Assembly: GCA_031276545.1 (NCBI GenBank)
Contig: JAISMW010000012.1
Span: 1 to 64,000, forward strand
DNA length: 64,000 bases
Reading direction: 5' to 3'
DNA from: Tannerellaceae bacterium
GTDB taxonomy: Bacteria > Bacteroidota > Bacteroidia > Bacteroidales > Tannerellaceae
The notes beneath the pieces were generated by a model. That model was not told where the DNA came from. It saw only the letters and a list, made by a program, of their open reading frames with translations, and did not search any database. Of this stretch, positions 26,995-37,682 are shown in pieces. Position numbers and translations under genes: made by a program. Position 1 is the stretch's first letter, and each line of letters begins with the position of its first letter.

Positions 26995-27927
26995 ATGCTA
27001 AGCAGACCATTACGGGGAATTGTTCCTCCTGTCATAACTCCGATGATAGACAACGATACGCTGGATATCGACGGACTGGCGAATCTCCTGGAACGTATGA
27101 TTCAGGGAGGAGTATCGGGTGTATTCATTCTGGGGAGCAGCGGGGAAGCTCAGAACCTCAGCTACAGGGTACGGAAAGAACTGATTAAACACACCTGCCA
27201 TTTCGTTCACAACAGGGTTCAGGTGCTGGTGGGCATCACCAATACCAGTTTTTCCGAAAGTCTGTCGCTGGCCGTTGTTGCGGCCGAACATGGAGCCGAT
27301 GCCCTGGTGGCTGCTCCTCCCTATTATTATCTTCCCGGACAGGACGAACTGCTTCAGTATTATACCCACCTGGCCAAGCGTTTGCCGCTTCCCCTGTTTC
27401 TTTACAATATGCCGTCGAACGTGAAGGTCATGATTGAACCTCAAACGGCTCTGCTGCTTTCCGACAATAAAAACATTGTAGGCCTGAAAGACAGTTCGGC
27501 GAACGGGGTTTATTTTCAGAAGCTCCTGTATCTTTTTCGGGATAAGCCAGAGTTCAGCCTGCTGGTCGGCCCCGAAGAGATGCTGGCCGAAACCGTTCTG
27601 ATGGGCGCCCACGGAGGGGTGAACGGCGGCGCCAATCTGTTTCCGGAGCTGTATGTATCGCTCTACAATGCAGCAGTCAGCCGGAATTTCGAAGAAATCT
27701 CCATTCTTCAGGCGCGCATCATGGAGGTCGGTTTTTCGCTGTACAACATCGGTAGGTTCGCATCCAGCTATATCAAAGGGATCAAAACCTCCCTCAACAT
27801 ATTAGGCGTATGCAGTGACTATATGGTAGAACCTTTCCACAAATTTCAGGAGAAAGAGCGGAACATTGTGTACGAAAAACTGATGGAACTGGGCATTAAG
27901 CCTCAGGAAAGCCCTGCCGTAAAATAA
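26995..27927 (+). CDS. DHDPS/NAL-family class I aldolase (310 aa)
   Basis: TIM-barrel aldolase of the dihydrodipicolinate synthase/N-acetylneuraminate lyase superfamily. The N-terminal RGIVPPVITPM and GVSGVFILGSSGEAQNLS form the pyruvate-binding region. Tyr137 in YNMPSNV and the Schiff-base Lys165 in VGLKDSSAN are both present. The GSSGE motif differs from the GTTGE of true DHDPS, which points to a sugar-acid lyase or dehydratase rather than lysine synthesis. It opens the plus-strand locus that also encodes BNR-type and YhcH proteins, so cleavage or dehydration of a keto-deoxy sugar acid to pyruvate or a relative is the best inference. Sialic acid is possible but unproven. Confidence 0.82.
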   Translation: MLSRPLRGIVPPVITPMIDNDTLDIDGLANLLERMIQGGVSGVFILGSSGEAQNLSYRVRKELIKHTCHFVHNRVQVLVGITNTSFSESLSLAVVAAEHGADALVAAPPYYYLPGQDELLQYYTHLAKRLPLPLFLYNMPSNVKVMIEPQTALLLSDNKNIVGLKDSSANGVYFQKLLYLFRDKPEFSLLVGPEEMLAETVLMGAHGGVNGGANLFPELYVSLYNAAVSRNFEEISILQARIMEVGFSLYNIGRFASSYIKGIKTSLNILGVCSDYMVEPFHKFQEKERNIVYEKLMELGIKPQESPAVK

Positions 27928-27945
27928 TCTATTATAAAACAATGT

Positions 27946-29007
27946 ATGCAAACTACATCTTTTTCGTTCCCGGCCACGCTCCTGTTTCTTTTTAGCAGTT
28001 TTAGCGGCGATGGCGGCCTGCCGCCGACGACGGCAGTAGAGCCTGCTGATTCTGTTTATGCCGGAGTGATAGAAAGTAATCTGATTTATCAAACGGAGCC
28101 CTATTCTTCCTGTCATGCTTCTACGATTGTAGAGACAGGCGATGGAATGTTGGCGGCATGGTTTGGCGGCAGTTTTGAAAAGCATCCGGATGTCTGTATT
28201 TACGGTGCATTTTATAAAGACAGGAAATGGAGTAAACCCTTTTTACTGGCAGACGGGATTGAAAACAAACTGATACGGAATCCTTGCTGGAATCCGGTGC
28301 TGTTCCGGCGGGATAACGGAGACATTATTCTTTATTATAAGATTGGGCCAAGTCCTTCCAAATGGTTTGGGGTATATAAAATCTCAACAGATGGAGGGAA
28401 GATATGGTCGAAAGAAAAACGCATTCCCAATAATCTGTTAGGTCCCATCAAAAACAAGGCAGTCAGAGCACCCGATGGCGGAATACTTTATCCTTCAAGC
28501 ATTGAAGACGATTCGGGCTGGCGCATTCATATAGAACACTCCAGCCAGGATTTATCGGACTGGAAGAAGATAGAGATAGACAACGGGGAATTTAACGCCA
28601 TCCAGCCCTCTGTTTTATTCTACGGAAACGGCCGCTTACAGCTTCTTTGCAGAAGCAAAAATAAAAGAATCGTTGAATCCTGGTCGACCGACGGAGGCAA
28701 GTCGTGGAGCAAAGTACAGGCAACCTCATTGCCTAACAATAATTCCGGCACCGATGCCGTAACATTATCCGATGGAGAAACACAATTGTTAATCTATAAT
28801 CCGATTACCAAAGGGAGAAATAAATTAGCGTTAGCCTCATCCATTGATGGGAAAATATGGAAAGATCTCATTATTTTAGAGGATGAAGAAGAAGGAGAAT
28901 TCAGTTACCCTGCCATTATAGAAGGTTCCGACGGGAAAGTGTATGTAACCTATACCTTCAACCGAAAGTCCATAAAATATGCCATTCTTGATATTGGAAA
29001 GAAATAA
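27946..29007 (+). CDS. BNR-repeat, sialidase-like exported protein (353 aa)
   Basis: A short hydrophobic N-terminus serves as signal. The body is a six-bladed BNR propeller. SCHASTIVETGDGMLAAWFGG opens it, and Asp-box-like turns follow (STDGGKIWSKEKR, STDGGKSWSKVQA, SSIDGKIWKDL). It resembles the BNR_2 group often labelled exo-alpha-sialidase. The arginine triad that defines GH33 is not evident to me, so another glycan linkage is equally possible. It follows the aldolase gene by 18 nt. Confidence 0.7.
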   Translation: MQTTSFSFPATLLFLFSSFSGDGGLPPTTAVEPADSVYAGVIESNLIYQTEPYSSCHASTIVETGDGMLAAWFGGSFEKHPDVCIYGAFYKDRKWSKPFLLADGIENKLIRNPCWNPVLFRRDNGDIILYYKIGPSPSKWFGVYKISTDGGKIWSKEKRIPNNLLGPIKNKAVRAPDGGILYPSSIEDDSGWRIHIEHSSQDLSDWKKIEIDNGEFNAIQPSVLFYGNGRLQLLCRSKNKRIVESWSTDGGKSWSKVQATSLPNNNSGTDAVTLSDGETQLLIYNPITKGRNKLALASSIDGKIWKDLIILEDEEEGEFSYPAIIEGSDGKVYVTYTFNRKSIKYAILDIGKK

Positions 29008-29088
29008 TATCCTCAGAATATCCATTATGAATATGCGACGCCGTCTGCTGGAAATGATTCAAGGTGTTAATACAGACACAATGAAAAG

Positions 29089-31404
29089 ATGAAAATAAAA
29101 AGCTTACCATTCACAGCATTTCTGTTTCTCTCACTGATTGCATCGGCAGTGGAAGTAGATATGTCTAAGGCATCCCTTCTGATTTCAACTTCCATTCAGT
29201 CTCCATTGAAAGAGACTATTATACACGTCCTGCAGGAAGAGATACAAAAACGGACGAACATAAAGATTCAACCGCTTGATGGCTGGAACCGTCAGGTTAC
29301 ATTAGCCCTGTCATTGTCTTCCGATGCGGAATTGTCTGGTAAACCTGTACCCTCGTCAGTCCGGAAGGTGTATGAAAAAGACGGCTTTACCTGTTTGTTT
29401 GAAAACGAAGAAGGAAAACAGACGCTCTGGCTGGTTGCCGCAGACGGCAGAGGGGCGCTCTTTGCCGGAGGCTATTTCCTGCGAACAGCCCGAATGTCTC
29501 GCGGTAAGATAATCTACGATACGGCAAATGATACCGCCACATCACCGGAATATGAACTTCGCGGTCATCAACTGGGGTACAGGAATACGGCTAATTCGTA
29601 TGATGCCTGGAGCGTTGCACAATATGAACAGTATATACGCGACCTGGCCATTTTCGGCACGAATTGTATTGAGCAAATCCCGTTCGATACTCCTTCTTCC
29701 TTAATGAAAAAGCCCATACTTGAAATGGATAAGGAAATTAGTCTAATCTGCCAACGCTATGGTTTGGATTTCTGGGTATGGATACCGGTAAAAGTTGATC
29801 TGACGGACAACGAAGTTTTCAGGAAAGAAGTGCAGAAACATCATGACTATTATAAGAACTGCCCGAAACTGGACAACGTATTTATACCGGGAGGCGATCC
29901 GGGAAATAATCATCCCAGGGAAGTAATGCTTTTCCTGAAAGAGATAGCCGTCCTACTGCAAACGTATCATCCGGGAGCCGGGATATGGCTGTCGTTGCAG
30001 GGTTTCAGTGATGAACAGTCAGATTATTTCTATAATTATCTGGAAACGGAATCGCCGGATTGGTTTACCGGCGCTGTCAGCGGACCGGGCAGTCCGGAGA
30101 TGTCGGATATGCGCTACCGTTTGCCAAAGAAATATAAGCACAGGCATTATCCGGATATAACCCATACTGTTCGTTGCCAGTATCCAACACCTCAGTGGGA
30201 TCAGGCGTATGCTCTTACATTGGGGCGCGAACCGATTAATCCGGAACCGTTTCATTATGCGAAGATTCATAATACCTGTGCGCCGCTGACCGACGGTTTT
30301 ATTACCTATTCCGACGGTGTACACGATGATATAAACAAGATTGTGTGGAGTTGCCTGGGATGGGATAGCGAACAGGAGGTCAATGCCATTATTGAACAGT
30401 ATGTGCAATATTTTTTCGGTACAAAAACGGAAGATAAAGTAGCCGAGGCTATTTTTGCACTGGAACGTAACTGGCGGGGTCCACTGGAAGAAAACGGCGG
30501 CATTGAATCCACATTCTACAAATGGCAACAATTAGAGAGATCATATCCCGGATTGCAAACAAACTGGCGTTGGCAAATGCTTGTCCTGCGGGCTTATTAC
30601 GATACCTATATAACCCGCCGTAAATTGTATGAACAGCGCCTGGAAAAAGAAGCCGGTCAAATACTGGCAGAAGCAGAAAAAGACGGTATAGAGCAAACCT
30701 TGCAAAAAGCGTTGGCTAAAGTAAATCAAGCCGACACTTACAATCCTGATGCCGCATTGAGACAGAAGATTGCGGAGTACTGTGAGATGCTTTTCCAATC
30801 GACAGGTCTGCAAACGAGTGTGGAAAAATATCAGGCCGGAGGTCCTGAGCGGGGATGTATCCTTGATTTTGTAGATTACCCTTTAAACAACCGCTGGTGG
30901 CTGGCAGACGAATTCGATAAAATACGCCGAATGACTTCCAGGGAAGAACAGCTTGCCCGTATAGATATTATCCGTACATGGGAAAATCCGGGTAAAGGCA
31001 GTTTCTATGATAACATTTCCAATATTGGCCGGAGTCCGCATGTACTCACTACCGTTTCTGATGCAAGGGATGTGGCCTGGTGGGATAAGGGCATGAGCCG
31101 TAAGCGTATGTCGACTCAATTATTCCAGAACTTTCCGAAGCTGGTGTATGAAAACCTGGATCCGCAAGGCCGGTATATTATTCGTATTAGCGGCTATGGA
31201 GATGCTTTACTGCGAGTGGAAGGGAAGCGTATCAGCCCAACGCTCTACAACAAAGCGCTGGAAGAGTTTAAAGAATTTCTGATAGATCGTAAATATGTAA
31301 GCGACGGTCGTCTGGAAATAACCTTCGATGAGCCGGAAGAATCTCATCTGAACTGGAGGCAATACTCAAAGATATGTGATATCTGGCTGATAAAAACGAA
31401 ATGA
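29089..31404 (+). CDS. GH67/GH20-like TIM-barrel protein, exported (771 aa)
   Basis: A signal peptide (LPFTAFLFLSLIASA) is followed by an alpha/beta domain like those preceding GH67 and GH20 barrels (residues ~20-140, with AADGRGALFAGGYFLRTAR). The barrel starts at YELRGHQLGYRNTANSYDAW. Candidate acidic residues sit in NCIEQIPFDTP, FIPGGDPGNNHPREV and GFITYSDGVHDDINK. The C-terminal 250 residues are helical, then a beta region ends at DIWLIKTK. Alpha-glucuronidase or hexosaminidase-type activity is plausible from the domain order, but I do not recognise a diagnostic catalytic motif. By position it releases a monosaccharide for the aldolase pathway encoded upstream. Confidence 0.6.
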   Translation: MKIKSLPFTAFLFLSLIASAVEVDMSKASLLISTSIQSPLKETIIHVLQEEIQKRTNIKIQPLDGWNRQVTLALSLSSDAELSGKPVPSSVRKVYEKDGFTCLFENEEGKQTLWLVAADGRGALFAGGYFLRTARMSRGKIIYDTANDTATSPEYELRGHQLGYRNTANSYDAWSVAQYEQYIRDLAIFGTNCIEQIPFDTPSSLMKKPILEMDKEISLICQRYGLDFWVWIPVKVDLTDNEVFRKEVQKHHDYYKNCPKLDNVFIPGGDPGNNHPREVMLFLKEIAVLLQTYHPGAGIWLSLQGFSDEQSDYFYNYLETESPDWFTGAVSGPGSPEMSDMRYRLPKKYKHRHYPDITHTVRCQYPTPQWDQAYALTLGREPINPEPFHYAKIHNTCAPLTDGFITYSDGVHDDINKIVWSCLGWDSEQEVNAIIEQYVQYFFGTKTEDKVAEAIFALERNWRGPLEENGGIESTFYKWQQLERSYPGLQTNWRWQMLVLRAYYDTYITRRKLYEQRLEKEAGQILAEAEKDGIEQTLQKALAKVNQADTYNPDAALRQKIAEYCEMLFQSTGLQTSVEKYQAGGPERGCILDFVDYPLNNRWWLADEFDKIRRMTSREEQLARIDIIRTWENPGKGSFYDNISNIGRSPHVLTTVSDARDVAWWDKGMSRKRMSTQLFQNFPKLVYENLDPQGRYIIRISGYGDALLRVEGKRISPTLYNKALEEFKEFLIDRKYVSDGRLEITFDEPEESHLNWRQYSKICDIWLIKTK

Positions 31405-31461
31405 TACAGAATATGTTAAAAAAAACAGTTGCTTTAAGTTTATTAATAAAAAGATAATATC

Positions 31462-32559
31462 ATGAAAAAGATTTATTTATTCTTATTCTTGCTGGTTCCC
31501 ATCGTTTTTACCCAATGTGATATAGTAACAAACCACACTGTAGAAAGTAAGGATGAAACGCCAAAAGTAAAGAACGTTATCATCCTGATTGGCGATGGTA
31601 TGGGAACCGCACAAGTGTATGCCGGACTAACCGGCAATAAAGGGAGCCTGCATGTGGAACGTTGTCATTTTGTGGGTTTTTCAAAGACCTATTCGGCAAA
31701 TGCTTATATAACCGATTCGGCAGCCGGTGGTACAGCTATTGCCTGTGGTACAAAAACGAACAATGGGGCTATTGGAGTGGATGCCGACGGAAACCTTGTA
31801 AAATCCGTGTTGGAATATGCGGCAGAAAACGGTCTTGCCACAGGTGTGGTAGTCAGTTGTGATGTTACACATGCTACGCCGGCTTCTTTTGTGGCGCACC
31901 AGGCTAACCGAGGTATGGCAGAAGAAATTGCAGAAGATTATGTAAAGAGTGATCTGGATGTCTTTATAGGAGGCGGAAGGAAGAACTTCGAAGAACGTTC
32001 CGACAAACAGAATTTAACGGATAAATTAAAAGAAAAGGATTTTACCATCGCTTACAATCTGGAAGATGCCAAGAAGGTTACTTCCGGTAAACTGGTAGCA
32101 TTGGTAGCGGATGAACATCCTGAAAAATATCCTGAAAGAGGAGAACTGTTGCCCGAAGGTGTTCAGACTGCCATCAATATACTAAAGCAAAATGACAAAG
32201 GTTTCTGCCTGATGGTGGAAGGTTCGCAGATAGACTGGGCTTGTCATTCGAATATAACGGAAGAAGCCGTTTCGGAAATGATAGATCTTGACAGAACGAT
32301 TAAAATTGCCTTTGACTATGCCGATAAAGATCCCAATACATTGGTGATCATAACGGCCGATCATGAAACCGGAGGTATGACGCTTACCGGCGGTGATTTT
32401 ACTACGGGAGAAGTGAAAGCCGAATGGGGTACAAAAGGACACTCTTCCGTAATGGTACCCGTATTTGCATACGGAGCCGGAGCTAAAGAATTCGCGGGGA
32501 TTTATCAGAATACAGATATCCTGCCTAAAGTGCTGAAATTATACGGATTTGCTAAATAA
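31462..32559 (+). CDS. Alkaline phosphatase, lipoprotein (365 aa)
   Basis: Lipoprotein signal ending PIVFTQCD (Cys19). The metal and nucleophile motifs of the PhoA superfamily are complete: IILIGDGMG, the catalytic serine in YITDSAAGGTAIACGTKT, CDVTHATPASFVAH, EGSQIDWACH, TADHETGG and KGHSSVMVPVFAYG. It hydrolyses phosphomonoesters outside the inner membrane. Its place inside a glycan locus, 57 nt after the GH67-like gene and 49 nt before susC, suggests that the substrate glycan or its products carry phosphate. Confidence 0.93.
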   Translation: MKKIYLFLFLLVPIVFTQCDIVTNHTVESKDETPKVKNVIILIGDGMGTAQVYAGLTGNKGSLHVERCHFVGFSKTYSANAYITDSAAGGTAIACGTKTNNGAIGVDADGNLVKSVLEYAAENGLATGVVVSCDVTHATPASFVAHQANRGMAEEIAEDYVKSDLDVFIGGGRKNFEERSDKQNLTDKLKEKDFTIAYNLEDAKKVTSGKLVALVADEHPEKYPERGELLPEGVQTAINILKQNDKGFCLMVEGSQIDWACHSNITEEAVSEMIDLDRTIKIAFDYADKDPNTLVIITADHETGGMTLTGGDFTTGEVKAEWGTKGHSSVMVPVFAYGAGAKEFAGIYQNTDILPKVLKLYGFAK

Positions 32560-32608
32560 AGTAAAAATCAGCAAAATTCATTAGTAAACTAATAAATCAG
32601 CAGAAAAT

Positions 32609-35600
32609 ATGAAAAAAAATCAGCAGAAGCGGATGGCGATAAAAAAATACATATATCGCATCATTCATGATCTTAAAACAATTGTGTTACTTTTAGTGTT
32701 GGGGTTAGGAACTGCCTATGCCACAAATTCAGACCAACAGCAGTCAAGAAATATTTCAGGAAAAGTAACAGATGCAAACGGGGAATCTATACCGGGGGTA
32801 AGCGTTTTACTGCAAGGAACCGCCACAGGAACTATAACCGATATAGATGGGAACTACACGATTTATGTGCCTGATAACAATTCAGTGTTGGTATTTTCAT
32901 ACATAAGTTATATACCGCAGGAAGTGGTTGTGGGAGACAGAACGGTTATTCCTATCACTTTGCGTGAAAATGTGGAACAGTTGGAAGAGGTGGTAGTAAC
33001 GGCTCTGGGCATAAAACGTGAAAAAAAGGCGCTCGGATATTCAGTTTCGGAAGTAAAAGGAGATAATCTGACACAAACCAGTCAGGGGAGTGTTTTAAAT
33101 GCTCTTGCCGGCAAAATATCCGGTGTTAAAATCAACCAGATGGATGGCACATCCGGTTCTTCAGTGAACATGATCATCCGTGGAGCGACCTCTCTTAATA
33201 ATGATAATCAACCGTTATTTATTATTGATGGCGTTCCCGTAAAAAATCAACTGAACAATATCTTTCAGGGAGCTGACTTTGGAAATCCAATCAGCGATTT
33301 GAATCCTGACGATATAGAAAATGTGTCCGTTTTAAAAGGAGCCAGCGCAGCAGCTCTTTACGGTTCAAGGGCTGGAAACGGCGTCGTGCTTATTACTACC
33401 CGTTCCGGGCAGGGAGCAAAGAAAGGGATTGGCATTTCTGTCAGCTCAAGTAATGTAGCAGAAATACCCTATCATTATTTCCCTCTGCAAAGTACTTTCG
33501 GCTCAGGAAAATCAGGTGCTCATTTGCTGGAAGAAGAAGAGAATGAAAGTTGGGGAATGCAACTGGATACCGGCGAAACAGCCGTAGTCTGGAATTCAAA
33601 CGGACAGGAGGTTCCTTTGGTTTCCTATCCCAACCGTTTCAAAGACTTTATCAGGACAGGCTTTACAACAACCAACAATGTGAGTATTGACGGTAATTAC
33701 GACAAAGGATTTTTCCGTCTGTCTGCCGGTTCTATGCAGAATGAAGGAATCATACCGAATGTAGATTTATCAAGAACCACCATTTCCCTTAATACAGGTT
33801 ACAATCTGACAAAGAAGCTGAAAATTACAGCTTTGTTCAATTGGGCTTCATCCGGTTCAGACAACCGTCCGAATGTGAATGGAGAAGATCGGAATGATAT
33901 TGTCCGGAGTCTTACCGAAATAGGCGCCCAGGTAAACATTATGGATCTCAGGAATTATTGGATAAAAGGACAGGAAGGAATTAATCAGTTGAGATATAAA
34001 ACAAAGCAAAATAACCCTTGGTTCGTAGCGTATGAAAACACGAATGCCTTTGACCGGGAAAGATTAACAACTAAAATACAGTTTGATTATGATATCACCG
34101 ATGAATTACGCATAATGGGACGTTTTACAAGAGACGGGAATGTGGAAAATCGTGAATCAAAAAGGGCTTTCAGTTCTTATTCGGAACCTAATGGGGCTTA
34201 CATAATCAATGATATCAACCGGAAAGAGACTAATTTTGAACTTAACCTTTCCTATAAGAATACTTTTTTTGAAAAATGGAGCCTGAATGCATTTGTTGCA
34301 GGTAACAGAATGTATTCTTATACCAAAGAGATTTATAATCATGCATCAAGATTAGTGGTTCCGGCACTTTATACGATATCGAATGGCGTACCGGGTGCTG
34401 TAACCTATAAGAGTGGCTGGTACGAGAAAGGGATTTACAGCGTATATGGAATGGCTTCTATAGGGTATTCGGATATGGTTTATCTTGATTTGACGGCACG
34501 TAATGACTGGTCGAGCACATTACCGGTTGAAAACAGGTCTTATTTTTATCCATCGGCCTCGGTGAGCATTCTGTTTTCCGAAGTTTTCAAATTACCTCAA
34601 TGGATTTCATTTGCCAAGTTACGCGGCGGGATAGCGCAGGTCGGCAACGACACGGAGCCTTACAGTTTATATCCGTACTTTTCTACCGATTCTGATTGGG
34701 GAAGTTCTAAAAGAATGTATATGGATGGAGGACTTCTAAATTCTAATCTTGTACCGGAAAAATCCACATCGCAGGAAGCAGGCTTAGAACTTCGTTTTTT
34801 AGATAACAGAGTCAGTGTAGAGGCTACATATTATGTGGTAAAAAATAAAAACCAGATATTGGACATTACTGTTCCCGTTGAATCGGGAGCAACATCCAAA
34901 AAAATCAATGCCGGGGAAATTGAAAGTAAAGGATGGGAAATAAGCTTGAATACAACACCGGTTATATCCGGCAAGTTCCAGTGGGATATGGGATTTAACT
35001 TTACAGGAAACAAAACCAGGCTAAAAGAACTGGCCGAGGGAATGACTTATGTGGAATGGATGTCTACGGATGGTGCCTCTATAAGAACGTATGAAGGAGG
35101 GTTGATTGGAGATATTTTTTGCCAGCCAATGCTGACGGTTGCAGACAAGGATTCTCCCTATTACGGATATCCTTTGCTGAACTCCAGCGGGCAATATCAA
35201 ACGGACAATAATCCGGATCATATCATTAAGATTGGGAATGCAAATCCTGATTTCAACCTGAGCTTCCTGCCCAACTTCCGGTATGCCAACTTTTCTCTGT
35301 ATGCCAATATCGACTGGAATCATGGTGGAAAATTTTACTCCAAAACCAGGATGTTCATGCAGAACAATGGTATGAGAGAGGATACATTCTCCGGTATTTC
35401 CTACGACCCCACGAGGAGCATAGAAGAGCAGATAAAAGCAAATCCGCAAAGATTTTTTGGAGAATGGGTAGGCGGTCGAACCGCTGAGTATGGCGGTTTC
35501 CCATGGCCTGCCGGAACAGGCGAAGGACGCAGACAGGATGCTTCTTTTAATGTAGGCGTCAGGGAAGTGGTCGTAAACGGTCAGAAAACGTATGTGGAAA

Positions 35601-35947
35601 ATTTGGGAGGCAGCACTACCCGTTGGCTGGATCCGTTCACGGCAAACCGGTATGCCAACAGGCCTTTCCCTTATAGAAATACCTATGATGCTACTTATAT
35701 AAAATTACGGGAAGTAGCTTTAAGTTACCATCTTCCCAATAGCTTTCTCAAGAAACTTTATATACAGAATGCGGTTATCTCCGTGATTGCTACCAATATG
35801 TTTACATGGACAAAGGCCAAAGCGGATATAGAACCGGAAAGAGCCTACCGGCCAAGTGATGACGGTAAATGGAGTAATGGTTTCGAGTATTATAATACGC
35901 TGCCCTGGACAGGGACATTAGGCCTTAAGGTGAGCTTTGATATTTAA
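32609..35947 (+). CDS. SusC/RagA TonB-dependent transporter without STN domain (1112 aa)
   Basis: The N-terminus has a signal (TIVLLLVLGLGTAYA), then directly the carboxypeptidase-like domain (RNISGKVTDANGESIPGVSVLLQG). The plug follows (LEEVVVTALGIKREKKALGYSV, with SVLKGASAAALYGSRAGNGVVLITT), then the barrel ending TLGLKVSFDI. No STN domain is present, unlike the 15403-18909 transporter. This fits control by the divergent LacI protein rather than by an ECF/FecR pair. It pairs with the SusD gene 28 nt downstream. Confidence 0.94.
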   Translation: MKKNQQKRMAIKKYIYRIIHDLKTIVLLLVLGLGTAYATNSDQQQSRNISGKVTDANGESIPGVSVLLQGTATGTITDIDGNYTIYVPDNNSVLVFSYISYIPQEVVVGDRTVIPITLRENVEQLEEVVVTALGIKREKKALGYSVSEVKGDNLTQTSQGSVLNALAGKISGVKINQMDGTSGSSVNMIIRGATSLNNDNQPLFIIDGVPVKNQLNNIFQGADFGNPISDLNPDDIENVSVLKGASAAALYGSRAGNGVVLITTRSGQGAKKGIGISVSSSNVAEIPYHYFPLQSTFGSGKSGAHLLEEEENESWGMQLDTGETAVVWNSNGQEVPLVSYPNRFKDFIRTGFTTTNNVSIDGNYDKGFFRLSAGSMQNEGIIPNVDLSRTTISLNTGYNLTKKLKITALFNWASSGSDNRPNVNGEDRNDIVRSLTEIGAQVNIMDLRNYWIKGQEGINQLRYKTKQNNPWFVAYENTNAFDRERLTTKIQFDYDITDELRIMGRFTRDGNVENRESKRAFSSYSEPNGAYIINDINRKETNFELNLSYKNTFFEKWSLNAFVAGNRMYSYTKEIYNHASRLVVPALYTISNGVPGAVTYKSGWYEKGIYSVYGMASIGYSDMVYLDLTARNDWSSTLPVENRSYFYPSASVSILFSEVFKLPQWISFAKLRGGIAQVGNDTEPYSLYPYFSTDSDWGSSKRMYMDGGLLNSNLVPEKSTSQEAGLELRFLDNRVSVEATYYVVKNKNQILDITVPVESGATSKKINAGEIESKGWEISLNTTPVISGKFQWDMGFNFTGNKTRLKELAEGMTYVEWMSTDGASIRTYEGGLIGDIFCQPMLTVADKDSPYYGYPLLNSSGQYQTDNNPDHIIKIGNANPDFNLSFLPNFRYANFSLYANIDWNHGGKFYSKTRMFMQNNGMREDTFSGISYDPTRSIEEQIKANPQRFFGEWVGGRTAEYGGFPWPAGTGEGRRQDASFNVGVREVVVNGQKTYVENLGGSTTRWLDPFTANRYANRPFPYRNTYDATYIKLREVALSYHLPNSFLKKLYIQNAVISVIATNMFTWTKAKADIEPERAYRPSDDGKWSNGFEYYNTLPWTGTLGLKVSFDI

Positions 35948-35975
35948 TAATGAATGTTTTTAAAATTATGGTGAT

Positions 35976-37664
35976 ATGAAAACACTACAAAGAAATATAT
36001 TAATGGTTTTTACAGGGATATTCCTCATGAGTTGTTGCATTTCATGCCTTGACCTGACGGAAATGAATGAAGATCCGAATAATGCCACAAAAGTATCTTC
36101 CAATTATATCTTGACGTATGTTCTTTCAAAAGCAGGAACCGCTTATAAATCATTGGGTAATTACAATGCTCAGTTGGGAGGGGGTATGCAGTATGTGCAG
36201 GTAGGAACTAATTTTCATGCGGAAAGAATGAACTTTTATGATTGGGATAAAGGCTCATGGGGAGGATATTACGAACAGTTGCGCAACGTAAATATCATAA
36301 ACAGGTATGCGGTAGAAGACGGAAACCCTTTTTTCGAAGCGATTTCATTGACATTGAGAGCGTATATATTCGGATTCACTACAGATATTTTTGGAGATAT
36401 ACCGTATTCGGAAAGTTTGAAAGCCGACGGGCAAATATATTTCCCTAAATACGATGAACAGAAATATATTTATCAGGGAATCATGACCGATTTAAACAGA
36501 GCTGAAGAACTCTTCGCACAATCAAACATATCCGGTTTTACTGTCGAACAGACATCCGATATTCTTTATGGAGGGAATCCGGATAAATGGAGAAAGTTTA
36601 CAAACTCTCTGAGGATGAGATATGCCATGCGTTTGTACAATAAAAAGGAAGACATGGATGCTCTGGGCATAAATATTGTCGGTATTTTCAATGATGCAGC
36701 CCGTAAAGCATTCACCGGTAATGAGGATGATGCCGGCATCGACTATATCGGTACTACGGCGGAAAACTCTCATCCGGGAGGAATACTTGCCAGTTCCAAT
36801 CCTCCATTTGCAACAAAACCGTGTAAAACCATTGTCGATAAACTGAAAAGCCTCAATGACCCCCGTTTGCACCGCTGGGTAATGCCTGTGCTAATCAAAT
36901 GGGATTATGAGGTAACAGAGGAAACGGAAAAAACCGTTACCAATATGTTTGGCGATGCATACACGGTAACATATCTGCCCACCACTAATTCAAACGTGGA
37001 CACCTCCCTTTATGTAGGACTACCCGCAGGACTGGTTACGCTGGATGCCCTGAACTACAACAAGGGAGATTATGCAGAAACATTTCATACCGAACGAAGC
37101 CCCTTCATCTCTTTTATGCACGGGAGATACCGCGAAAATAAAGATCCTCTTCTTAAAATGGATTTGATGATGTACAGTGAAGTGGAATTTTTACTGGCAG
37201 AAGCGGCGCTCAAAGGTGACTTTTCCGTACCGGGAACCGCCGAAGAACATTATAAGAAAGGTATTGAGGCTTCCATGAAACGCTGGGGCGTGACAGATGG
37301 TCAAAATGGATTCAGCATGGAGGCATATTACACGAATCCCGAAGTCGACTACTCGGCAGCTACGAATAAACTGGAACGTATTATGGAGCAAAAATGGATT
37401 TCGGGATGGCTGAATGCCGAACCCTGGTTTGACTGGCGACGCACAGGTTATCCTGATCTGAAAACAGGCCCGGTTACAGCTTTCGGATCGGCTATCCCCC
37501 TCAGGTTTGAATACCCGACTCCCAATTCGGACGAAAAATATATGGTCAACTACAATGAAGCCGTATCACGTCTGGAATCTACCGTTTACGTGCCGACAGG
37601 GCAAACGAAAGATCATAGCTATTCTAAAATGTGGCTGTTGCAGGGAACTCTCAAACCCTGGTAG
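35976..37664 (+). CDS. SusD-like outer-membrane lipoprotein (562 aa)
   Basis: Lipoprotein signal (IFLMSCCISCLDL). The sequence NEDPNNATKVSSNYILTYVLSKA and the block YSEVEFLLAEAALKGDF with RIMEQKWISGWLNAEPWFDWRRTGYP match the SusD-like_2 branch of the family. It forms the substrate-binding lid of the SusC encoded just before. The genes YhcH and MFS follow within 20 nt, so extracellular capture and inner-membrane import are encoded in one transcript. Confidence 0.92.
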   Translation: MKTLQRNILMVFTGIFLMSCCISCLDLTEMNEDPNNATKVSSNYILTYVLSKAGTAYKSLGNYNAQLGGGMQYVQVGTNFHAERMNFYDWDKGSWGGYYEQLRNVNIINRYAVEDGNPFFEAISLTLRAYIFGFTTDIFGDIPYSESLKADGQIYFPKYDEQKYIYQGIMTDLNRAEELFAQSNISGFTVEQTSDILYGGNPDKWRKFTNSLRMRYAMRLYNKKEDMDALGINIVGIFNDAARKAFTGNEDDAGIDYIGTTAENSHPGGILASSNPPFATKPCKTIVDKLKSLNDPRLHRWVMPVLIKWDYEVTEETEKTVTNMFGDAYTVTYLPTTNSNVDTSLYVGLPAGLVTLDALNYNKGDYAETFHTERSPFISFMHGRYRENKDPLLKMDLMMYSEVEFLLAEAALKGDFSVPGTAEEHYKKGIEASMKRWGVTDGQNGFSMEAYYTNPEVDYSAATNKLERIMEQKWISGWLNAEPWFDWRRTGYPDLKTGPVTAFGSAIPLRFEYPTPNSDEKYMVNYNEAVSRLESTVYVPTGQTKDHSYSKMWLLQGTLKPW

Positions 37665-37682
37665 GACTGAAATGCTCTGATT

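Noticed and set aside
26995..27927. Assignment as dapA (lysine pathway dihydrodipicolinate synthase)
   Set aside because: The motif is GSSGE rather than GTTGE and the gene lies in a glycan locus under a LacI regulator, so a sugar-acid aldolase is more likely.
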